From contig NZ_JAAQTL010000001.1 of NCBI RefSeq assembly GCF_011742875.1, positions 434,001 through 498,000 on the forward strand: 64,000 nucleotides of DNA, read 5' to 3'. Below are positions 54,423 through 61,573 of the stretch, one piece after another (the stretch's first letter is position 1; every line of letters begins with the position of its first letter). The notes beneath the pieces were generated by a model. It was not told where the DNA came from. It made no database searches and saw only the letters and a program-made list of their open reading frames with translations. This stretch comes from Luteibacter yeojuensis (GTDB taxonomy: Bacteria; Pseudomonadota; Gammaproteobacteria; Xanthomonadales; Rhodanobacteraceae). Both the position numbers and the translations under genes were made by a program.

Positions 54423-54788
54423 CTATCGTTCGCGGGACTGCAGCAATATGCGCTGCCACCTCTTCGGAACGCGGTCTTCCGGGCCGGGTACGGTCTGGTC
54501 GACAGGGTGACTGTTCGGCGGCGCCAGAATGGGGCCGTCGAACACGCTTTCGTCGCGGTAATCGTAGAACCAGTCTTCGCCGGGCTCGAAACTCTGGATG
54601 ATCGGGTGGCCGGTTTCCTGCGCGTGTTTCGTGGCGTGTTTCGCCAGGGAATCGTCGCAGCAGCCGATGTGGCCGCACTGCGCGCAGCGGCGCAGGTGCA
54701 GCCACCAGCCGTCCTCGCGTTCGCATTCGGCGCATCCGGTACCGCTGGGAGCCGCCGTTGGATCGATGCCGTTGCCTTTGCCGTTCAT
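54423..54788 (-). CDS. UBP-type zinc finger protein
   Basis: The 121-residue protein contains a ZnF-UBP domain with Cys and His ligands: GCAECEREDGWWLHLRRC, AQCGHIGCCDDSLAKHATKH and QETGHPIIQSFEPGEDWFYDYRDE. Bacterial stand-alone copies of this ubiquitin-tail-binding-like domain are widespread and their function is unknown. It overlaps the gene upstream by 4 nt (ATGA), so the two are coupled. Confidence 0.88.
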   Translation of the reverse strand: MNGKGNGIDPTAAPSGTGCAECEREDGWWLHLRRCAQCGHIGCCDDSLAKHATKHAQETGHPIIQSFEPGEDWFYDYRDESVFDGPILAPPNSHPVDQTVPGPEDRVPKRWQRILLQSRER

Positions 54789-55051
54789 GTCCGCATTCCG
54801 TCGACCGATGTCGTCAGGAAGCGTAAGGCAATCCGGAGTTCCATGGCATTGGGGCAGCCGCGGGCCAGCAGGGCCTCGATCTTCTCGGCGGCGTCGGCGA
54901 CCTTCAGGCAATCGTGCTGGAGCGCGCAGCGGACCATGTAGTTGGCGCGGAGCTGTGCCTCGTCGTAATCGTGGTGCAGCAAGGCCTGGAGTAGCCCGAG
55001 GGCCTCCAGGGATATCTCCTGGGCTGCCGAGTCCTTGCACATTCCACCCAT
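54785..55051 (-). CDS. small helical hypothetical protein
   Basis: An 88-residue protein with mostly helical sequence (ISLEALGLLQALLHHDYDEA, LKVADAAEKIEALLARG). No family recognised. It is the first gene of a two-gene unit with the zinc-finger protein and overlaps it by 4 nt, which suggests a functional link. It has four Cys or His groups that are not arranged as a known metal site. Confidence 0.7.
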   Translation of the reverse strand: MGGMCKDSAAQEISLEALGLLQALLHHDYDEAQLRANYMVRCALQHDCLKVADAAEKIEALLARGCPNAMELRIALRFLTTSVDGMRT

Positions 55052-55184
55052 GGTGCCGAATGTCGGTCACAATGCAATCCGCCTTCCGGCCTAAGCGGCG
55101 TATCCCGGGACGAGGCAGACCCGGGTTGCCGGGCGGATAAGCGGCTATCCTCGGTCACCGGCCCCTCAGCCCAAGGACAAGAGC

Positions 55185-55544
55185 ATGCCCGTCGTCGCCA
55201 CCGCGCTCACCGTCCTGGTGATCCTGATCCACGTGTACATCGTCGTCCTGGAAATGGTCCTGTGGCGCTCGCGCGGGCCGAGGGTGTTCGGCATCAGCGC
55301 CGATTTCGCCCGGGACAGTGCCGCGCTCGCCTCCAACCAGGGGCTCTACAACGCCTTCCTCGTGGTCGCGTTGGCGTTGGGACTCGCCCTGCGCGAGCCG
55401 TTCGCCACGGTCTTCGTCTTCTACGGCCTCGGTTGCGTCGTCGTGGCCGGCCTGTGGGGCGCGCTGACCGCCAGCCGGCGCATCCTCTATGTCCAGGCCC
55501 TGCCGGCCGCCCTGGCGCTTGCGGCCCAGTGGATGGCCCGATAA
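55185..55544 (+). CDS. DUF1304-family membrane protein
   Basis: A 119-residue protein with four membrane helices (VVATALTVLVILIHVYIVVLEM, NAFLVVALALGLAL, TVFVFYGLGCVVVAGLWGAL, ILYVQALPAALALAAQWM). The HVYIVVLEMVLWRSRGPRVFG and NQGLYNAFLV motifs are the DUF1304 signature. Function unknown. Confidence 0.92.
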   Translation: MPVVATALTVLVILIHVYIVVLEMVLWRSRGPRVFGISADFARDSAALASNQGLYNAFLVVALALGLALREPFATVFVFYGLGCVVVAGLWGALTASRRILYVQALPAALALAAQWMAR

Positions 55545-55620
55545 GGAAAGCGCGGCAGGGGGCCGGGAATAGGCGCGCGGCATTGTCCATAATGCGTCGA
55601 CCCCTGGCGATGGAGTGGAC

Positions 55621-57330
55621 ATGCCCGATACGGACCTGCCCCTGGCGCACCCGGAAATCACGCCTCCCCCACGGGCGTACACCTTCGAACTGGGGCTTGC
55701 GCTGGCCGGTGCGGTGTCCGGCGGCGCCTATGCCGCCGGTGTCCTGGATTTCGTCTATGAGGCGCTGGAACACTGGTACGAGGCGAAGCGGAACAAGCTT
55801 CCGGTCCCCAGCCACGACGTCCTCCTGAGGGATATCTCGGGCGCGTCGGCCGGCAGTATCAACGGCGTGATGTCGGCGGTGGCGCTGCCTTACGCGTTTC
55901 CCCACGTGCACATCGCCGATGTGGACGTGCCGGACAACCCGTTCTACGACGTCTGGGTGAAACGGATCGACATCCGTGGTTTCCTCGGCACGGACGACCT
56001 CAAGGACAAGAACGTCCCGATCGCCTCGCTGCTCGACACGCGCTCCCTGGACGATATCGCGGCGCACGTCCTGCGCTTCGAGGGCCCGCCACTGGCGCGC
56101 CCTTACGTCGCCAACCCGCTGAAGCTGGTGTTCACCGTGACGAACCTGCGCGGCGTGCCGTATGCGGTGCCGTTCGCGGGCGCCACCGCGGACGCCGTGC
56201 ACAGCATGGTCGCGCACGAGGACTACCTGCGCTTTGCCGTCGACACGGGGCAGGGGCCTTACGACCGCGCCTGGCAGTACCCCGACGATCTCTACGTGCC
56301 GCATCCCAAGCAGCTGCCCGATCGAGCCTGGACCTCCCTGATGAACGCCGCGCTGGCATCCTCGGCGTTCCCCGGCGGCCTGCGTTATCGCGAGGTGGAG
56401 CGGCGCTGGAGCGACTACATGCAACGCACCGTCGTGGTACCGGACGAACATGGCAGGTCACGGGTCGTGCCGATCGAGCCGAGGCGCGACGCATGGGACC
56501 GCCACGGCCCGACCTACCGCTTCGTCGGGGTGGACGGCGGGGCGATGGACAACGAGCCCTTTGAACTCGCCCGCACCGAACTGGCGGGCACCCTGGGCCG
56601 GAACCCCCGCCGTGGCGACGAAGTGAACCGCATCGTGCTCATGGTGGACCCGTTTCCCGAGCCCGACGACCTGGGGCCTGAATTCGCGGCGTCGATCAAC
56701 ATCGTGGAAGCGCTGACGGCGCTCTTCGCCTCGTGGAAGCAACAGGCGCGCTTCAAACCCCGGGAGATCGCCCTGGCGCTCGACGATGCGGTCTATAGCC
56801 GCTTCCTGATCGCGCCCACCCGCCCCGCGCTGGACGGAACCACCCGCTGGCTCGGCGGCCGTGCCATCGCCGCGGGGGCGCTCGGCGGTTTTTCCGGCTT
56901 CTTCGCCGAAGCCTACCGCCGCCATGACTTCCTGCTCGGCCGGCGTAACGCCCAGCGTTTCCTGGCCGAGCATTTCCTCGTGCCGGCGAATAATCCCATC
57001 GTCGCCGGGTGGGCCGCCGATCCGGCGCTGGCCCACTTCCTTCGCGATCGCGACGGCGTGCGGCACGCACCGGTCATTCCCCTCGTGGGGCACTGCGACC
57101 CCGGCCAGCGCGAAGACCTTCTTCCGGACTGGCCCAAGGGCGCCTTCGATCCGGCGAGCCTCATGCCGGCGGTAAAGAAGCGGCTGGATGCGCTGTATTC
57201 GGTCGCCACGGCCACATGGAAAGACAAGATCCTGACCTGGCTTGCCTGGCATACCTATGCACGCAGGAAGCTGCTCGATTTCGCCTCGCGAAAGCTGCTC
57301 GAAGCGTTGCAGAAACATGACCTCTGGTGA
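55621..57330 (+). CDS. patatin-like phospholipase
   Basis: The 569-residue protein has a patatin domain with the oxyanion loop AGAVSGGAYAAGVLDF, the nucleophile elbow GASAGSINGVMSA (Ser of the Ser-Asp dyad) and VDGGAMDNEPFELAR carrying the Asp. The second half is helical and lacks clear homology here. It probably hydrolyses lipid acyl esters; there is no signal peptide. ATG 55621 follows a GGAG and is preferred over the GTG two codons earlier. It lies alone between the DUF1304 and receiver genes. Confidence 0.9.
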   Translation: MPDTDLPLAHPEITPPPRAYTFELGLALAGAVSGGAYAAGVLDFVYEALEHWYEAKRNKLPVPSHDVLLRDISGASAGSINGVMSAVALPYAFPHVHIADVDVPDNPFYDVWVKRIDIRGFLGTDDLKDKNVPIASLLDTRSLDDIAAHVLRFEGPPLARPYVANPLKLVFTVTNLRGVPYAVPFAGATADAVHSMVAHEDYLRFAVDTGQGPYDRAWQYPDDLYVPHPKQLPDRAWTSLMNAALASSAFPGGLRYREVERRWSDYMQRTVVVPDEHGRSRVVPIEPRRDAWDRHGPTYRFVGVDGGAMDNEPFELARTELAGTLGRNPRRGDEVNRIVLMVDPFPEPDDLGPEFAASINIVEALTALFASWKQQARFKPREIALALDDAVYSRFLIAPTRPALDGTTRWLGGRAIAAGALGGFSGFFAEAYRRHDFLLGRRNAQRFLAEHFLVPANNPIVAGWAADPALAHFLRDRDGVRHAPVIPLVGHCDPGQREDLLPDWPKGAFDPASLMPAVKKRLDALYSVATATWKDKILTWLAWHTYARRKLLDFASRKLLEALQKHDLW

Positions 57331-57482
57331 GGAAAAATCCCTTAAATCGTGGCAAACGACATCGTGCATTCGATTTCGTGAAGAACTACAAAAATTTCCT
57401 AGCCGAATTTGCGCACGGCGTATGGTCGTGACGCGAAAACGGGAGTAGCTTGGTTTCCAGGCCACAGATCGCAGGTTTTCGT

Positions 57483-57854
57483 ATGAACATGACAGCCGCG
57501 CCGCGGGCGATCGTCTTCGAAGATCATTCGGGTCTGGCTTCCGCCCTGACCGACCTGCTCGCCGAGCGGCTCGGTTACGACGTGGCCGCCTGCGCCGATT
57601 GCATCGAGGAGGCCATCCGGGTGGCCCACGTGGAGCCTTGCGACGTGGCCGTGGTGGACCTCGATCTGCAGGGGATCATGGCCTATCCCGCGCTGGACGA
57701 ACTGAAGCGCCGCGGCATCCCGTACGTGCTGGCTACCGGCTCGATGGCCGTCGATATCCCGCATCGGTACCAGGCGCCGCTGGTATGCAAGCCATACAGT
57801 GCGCACCAGCTCGAGAACGCCATCCGCGAAGCGAGCCTGGCGCGGGCCGGCTAG
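57483..57854 (+). CDS. stand-alone response regulator receiver
   Basis: The 123-residue protein is a single receiver domain without output: acidic pocket in IVFEDHSGLASAL, phospho-acceptor Asp in VAVVDLDLQG, Thr in VLATGSMAV and the Lys in VCKPYSAHQLENAI. It would act as a phosphate sink or by protein contact. It lies 7 bp upstream of the DUF4105 gene and is likely co-transcribed with it. No histidine kinase is nearby. Confidence 0.9.
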   Translation: MNMTAAPRAIVFEDHSGLASALTDLLAERLGYDVAACADCIEEAIRVAHVEPCDVAVVDLDLQGIMAYPALDELKRRGIPYVLATGSMAVDIPHRYQAPLVCKPYSAHQLENAIREASLARAG

Positions 57855-57861
57855 CCCGGGC

Positions 57862-58899
57862 GTGACCCGGTCCGGCCTGCTCGCCCGCGGCGCGGCCGGA
57901 CTTCTCGCGGGCCTGTTGCTGTTCGTTTCCGGTGCCTGGGGGGCGTTGGCCCTGGCGTTCCGTTTCCCAGGGCCCCGCGCCCTGCGTCTCGCCGTCGCGA
58001 CTGTCTGGATGGCGGGTTGCCTGCTCGCATGGGTCGCATGGCTGTCCTGGGGGGCGAAGTGGGCGTTGCCCACCGTTGCCGTTGGCTATGCCGCGCTGCT
58101 GGTCTGGTGGGCGTCGATCCGCCCGCGCAACGATCGCGTATGGGCCGACGACGTGGCCTGCCTGCTGCGTGGCGAGGTGCGCGGTCACGATGTGGCGCTG
58201 CATAACGTGCGCGATTTCGACTGGCGCGGCGAGAACGACTACGACGCACGCTGGGAAACGCGGGTATACGACCTGGATCGCCTGGCTGGGGCGGACGCCA
58301 TCGTCTCCTACTGGTCGGGCAAGGCGATTGCGCATGCCATGCTTTCGTTCGGCTTCGACGACGGACGGCATGTCGTGTTCTCCGTGGAGATCCGGCGCAA
58401 GCGCGACGAGGCGTTCTCCGAGATCGGCGGCTTCTTCCGTCAGTTCGAACTCGTGCTGATCGCCGCGGAAGAACGCGACATCGTGCGCGTGCGCACCAAC
58501 GTGCGCGGCGAGGACGCGTACGTCTTTCCGCTGCGGATGACGCCCGAAGCCATGCGTTCCCTTTTCGTCTCCTATGTGGAGGCGGCGAACGAACTCGAGC
58601 GGGCGCCGCGCTTCTACAACACCGTCACCTCGAACTGCACCACCATCGTCTACCGCATGGCGAAGCGGATCGATGGCGCACTGCCGCTCGACCTGCGCCT
58701 GCTGTTGACGGGATACCTCCCCGAGTACCTGCGCGACGCGGGTGCCCTCGACCGTCGCTTCGACGTGGACGAATGGCGGCGAATGGGGCGGATCACGTCG
58801 CGGGCCAAGGCAACCGGTCCGGACGACGATTTTTCGGCAGCGATCAGGCAGGGTATGCCGTCCGCTCAGTCGGCCTCGTCCGGCGATTCCACGGTGTAG
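57862..58899 (+). CDS. DUF4105-family membrane protein
   Basis: The 345-residue protein starts at GTG 57862, 7 bp after the receiver gene. Two or three N-terminal membrane helices (residues about 5-85) precede a DUF4105 (Lnb N-terminal periplasmic) domain with NVRDFDWRGENDYDARWETR, SYWSGKAIAHAMLSFGFDDG and RFYNTVTSNCTTIVYRM; the conserved Cys and His suggest a papain-like peptidase fold. It possibly acts in the periplasm on lipoproteins or peptidoglycan. Its 3' end overlaps the convergent TraB/GumN gene by 34 bp. Confidence 0.86.
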   Translation: MTRSGLLARGAAGLLAGLLLFVSGAWGALALAFRFPGPRALRLAVATVWMAGCLLAWVAWLSWGAKWALPTVAVGYAALLVWWASIRPRNDRVWADDVACLLRGEVRGHDVALHNVRDFDWRGENDYDARWETRVYDLDRLAGADAIVSYWSGKAIAHAMLSFGFDDGRHVVFSVEIRRKRDEAFSEIGGFFRQFELVLIAAEERDIVRVRTNVRGEDAYVFPLRMTPEAMRSLFVSYVEAANELERAPRFYNTVTSNCTTIVYRMAKRIDGALPLDLRLLLTGYLPEYLRDAGALDRRFDVDEWRRMGRITSRAKATGPDDDFSAAIRQGMPSAQSASSGDSTV

Positions 58900-59882
58900 C
58901 CGCGGGACCGCAATGCTTCGAGATAGCCGTCCTTGCCCAGGAGGTCGTCGATCGACACGATGGCGACGGCCTGCGCATCCGTCGCCAGGGTCGCGTTGAC
59001 GGCGGCAAGCCAGCGTTCGCGTACCGCCTTCGGAACGTCGGCGAGGCCGATGCGCTGTGCCACGCCGCCCTCGGTCACCGCATTCATGCAGGTTATCCGC
59101 TGCTTCGCGCTACGCTCGTCGCGCAACGCGGCGATGTCGCCCGTGGCCCAGGCATTCGCACGCCGCGTCATGTCGGCCAGCTGCGCATCGATGTTGTCGA
59201 CGCTCTGCGTGAAGCAGGACACGTCGTCGAGCGTCGAATGCTTGAACGACTTGATGGCGGCGCGCGGGTCGTCCACCAGCAGCGTGTACTCCACCGGCAC
59301 CTGTCGCACGCCGTGCTTGCGGGCCAGGTCGGCCACCGAGCGGGTAATGTCCCCGGACTTGCCCAGCCCGGCCTTCTTGACGGCCGACTTGTAAAGTTCC
59401 AGCACGGCGAAGATGGGACGGTAGCGCTCCACGCCGCGATCGTTGCCGATGTAGCGGGCCTTCACCGCGAGCCAGCGCGCGTAGACGTCCGGCGGGACAG
59501 TCTCTTTCAGCGTGGCCCCGTCGGGCGCCTTGCGCACGCCGATGAGGGAGGGAAGCAAAGCCAGGCGTCCGAAGAAGCCGGTGTTGGGCTTGATCTCGAC
59601 GTGCGGGGGCATGATGAGCGCGCCCGAATGGGCGAGCGCGTCGTCGATCTCGCCGGTCTTCCAGGTCATCTTTCCCGGCAGCGGCACGAGGCTGCCGAGA
59701 ATGAGGAGCGTGTGACCGTCGCGCCTCGCCCGCCACAATCCCGGTCCGGGCTGTTCGCCGCTGACCGTGACGGCTTCCAGCGTAGGGATATAGCCCGTCG
59801 GTGCCGTCTGCGCCACCGCTACGGCGGGAAGCCAGGCCATGCAAAGGAAGGCGAGGGTGGCGGGAAGGGTGTGCGCGCGCAT
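58866..59882 (-). CDS. TraB/GumN-family protein
   Basis: A 338-residue exported protein (signal peptide LPATLAFLCMAWLPAVAVAQ) of the GumN/TraB family, with LWRARRDGHTLLILGSLVPLPG (start of the beta-strand core with the GxH-like motif, here GS), KPNTGFFGRLALLPSL, EYTLLVDDP and IVSIDDLLGKDGYLEALRSRGY at the end. Many members carry GxxH motifs thought to be hydrolytic; the first is a Ser here, so activity is doubtful. Function unknown. Confidence 0.86.
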   Translation of the reverse strand: MRAHTLPATLAFLCMAWLPAVAVAQTAPTGYIPTLEAVTVSGEQPGPGLWRARRDGHTLLILGSLVPLPGKMTWKTGEIDDALAHSGALIMPPHVEIKPNTGFFGRLALLPSLIGVRKAPDGATLKETVPPDVYARWLAVKARYIGNDRGVERYRPIFAVLELYKSAVKKAGLGKSGDITRSVADLARKHGVRQVPVEYTLLVDDPRAAIKSFKHSTLDDVSCFTQSVDNIDAQLADMTRRANAWATGDIAALRDERSAKQRITCMNAVTEGGVAQRIGLADVPKAVRERWLAAVNATLATDAQAVAIVSIDDLLGKDGYLEALRSRGYTVESPDEAD

Positions 59883-59972
59883 CGTGGAAGTATAGGAGGC
59901 TCACTCTTCGCTCGCCCGTCTTTCACGCGGCGCGTCGAAGATGGAGGGATGAACCCGAACGGAGTCCGTACC

Positions 59973-60668
59973 ATGAAGATCGGCATCATCGGCGCCGGCA
60001 ACATCGGCCATACGCTAGCCCGCCGTTTCCGGGAGATCGGCCACGACGTGCTCATCGCCAATTCGCGCGGTCCCGAGACGCTCACCCACATCGAGCAGGA
60101 AACCGGCGCCGTCGCCGTCACTGCCCGCGAGGCCGCGCGCGGCGTCGATGTCGTCATCGTGACGATCCCCGAAGCGAAGGTGACGAGTCTGCCGCCCGAC
60201 CTGTTCGACGGCGTGCCCGAGGAAACGGTCGTGGTCGACACCGGCAACTATTATCCGCAGCAGCGCGACGGCCGGATCGAATCGATCGAGGATGGCGTGC
60301 CCGAGAGCCAATGGGTGTCCGATCGGATCCGCCGTCCCGTGATCAAGGCGTTCAACAACATCTATGCCGAGCACCTCGGTACGCTCGGCAAACCCGCCAC
60401 GGCCGATGCGAGGATCGCGCTTCCCGTGGCGGGCGACGATGCCAATGCGAAGGCGAAAGTGCTGAAGCTCGTCGATGAGTTGGGCTTCGACGGCGTCGAT
60501 GCGGGTTCGCTGGCCGAGTCGTGGCGTCAGCAGCCGGGAACGCCCGTTTATACGGCCGATCGCGACCTGGAAGGCGTACGTCAGGCGTTGCTCGACGCGC
60601 AACGCGCGCGGAAGCCGGAGTGGCGCGCCTCGAAGAGCAGTCCGGGCACGTTCGACGAGCCCCGTTGA
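59973..60668 (+). CDS. NADP-binding F420 reductase-like protein
   Basis: A 231-residue Rossmann protein: KIGIIGAGNIGHTLARRF is the dinucleotide loop and the downstream VIVTIPEAKVTSLPPDL, VVVDTGNYYPQQRDGRIE and VIKAFNNIYAEHL blocks fit the F420-dependent NADP oxidoreductase-like (NpdG) family. Outside actinobacteria and archaea such homologues act as NADPH-linked reductases of unknown substrate. ATG 59973 has a GGAG 8 nt upstream and a standard N-terminus. Confidence 0.88.
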   Translation: MKIGIIGAGNIGHTLARRFREIGHDVLIANSRGPETLTHIEQETGAVAVTAREAARGVDVVIVTIPEAKVTSLPPDLFDGVPEETVVVDTGNYYPQQRDGRIESIEDGVPESQWVSDRIRRPVIKAFNNIYAEHLGTLGKPATADARIALPVAGDDANAKAKVLKLVDELGFDGVDAGSLAESWRQQPGTPVYTADRDLEGVRQALLDAQRARKPEWRASKSSPGTFDEPR

Positions 60669-60823
60669 TCGCGTCGTGATCGCCGCGTGAAGGAAAGGCC
60701 GGGATCGCTCCGTTGTAGCGAAGGAATGAAACGGATAATCTTGCGCCTCTGTTGATGCTGCCGTCTCGCCCCATGTCCCTGGGATCGCCGGCCCTACGCC
60801 TTGCGAGGTTACCCACCTTTTCC

Positions 60824-61069
60824 ATGGCCATGGTGATCTACGACATTCCCTTCCATCCCGATATGGCGGGTCTTTGGCACGTGCAGATGAATGGCGTGCC
60901 GACTGAGAACTTCGAGACGCGAATCGCCGCCATCGCCTACGCGGTCCAGCAGTCCAAGCTGCTGGGCACGCAGAACGGCGTCCAGGTGCTGGTGTCGGTG
61001 GAGGGTGCCGACGGCATCTGGCGCGAGTTCGAATCCAACGCGAAGCGCCCGGTCAGCGGGCTGCAATAG
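60824..61069 (+). CDS. small hypothetical protein, DUF2188-like
   Basis: An 81-residue soluble protein (GLWHVQMNGVPTENFETRIAA, QQSKLLGTQNGVQVLVSVEG) with the outline of DUF2188-type proteins, which have an alpha/beta fold and bind no known ligand. Two ATGs (60824, 60830) are possible; a longer frame to 60752 is unlikely because its upstream residues are non-homologous. Function unknown. Confidence 0.72.
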   Translation: MAMVIYDIPFHPDMAGLWHVQMNGVPTENFETRIAAIAYAVQQSKLLGTQNGVQVLVSVEGADGIWREFESNAKRPVSGLQ

Positions 61070-61134
61070 CGCTGCACGTCGCGTTGATGCGCGATGCATA
61101 GGATGGGAGCCGGAAACGGAGGATCACCCCACCC

Positions 61135-61371
61135 ATGACGCATCGAAAGATCGGTTACTTCGACGTGGAAGGCACGTGTTACGTTGCCAAGCCAGGCCGC
61201 TGGCGCGGTAAGTACGTCATCAGCGAGGATGGCGAGGAGATAAGTGAGAAGCTCTGCGTGACATTGCATGAGAACGAGGACGATGCCTGTGCGGAGGGCA
61301 TGCGCCTCGGCATCCTGGCGGCCCGCCAGTTGATGAAGGATCGCGAGGGTTTCGATCCCGGCGAGACCTGA
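61135..61371 (+). CDS. small hypothetical protein
   Basis: A 78-residue soluble protein starting MTHRKIGYFDVEGTCYVAKP, with a charged middle (EENEDDACAEGMRLG-like wording). I recognise no family. It lies in an intergenic run before the TonB-dependent receptor and 65 bp after the preceding gene. Coding is supported by its length and clean frame only. Confidence 0.6.
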   Translation: MTHRKIGYFDVEGTCYVAKPGRWRGKYVISEDGEEISEKLCVTLHENEDDACAEGMRLGILAARQLMKDREGFDPGET

Positions 61372-61573
61372 CGCGAAGAAGGCCCTGTGCTGCATAGGGC
61401 GTGCCACATGCCCCTGTTTTTCGGGGCCGCAATATATTCCGAATGGCCGATGGTGCGTCCTTCCTGCGCGGCGTAAGTTTTCCTTGCGTCCCTGTGAATG
61501 AAGCGTTTTTTCAGGTCCATTCCCGGAGCCGCGAAGTCCCAGCCCAACTCCCCTAAGGCTTCGGAGACTCACA

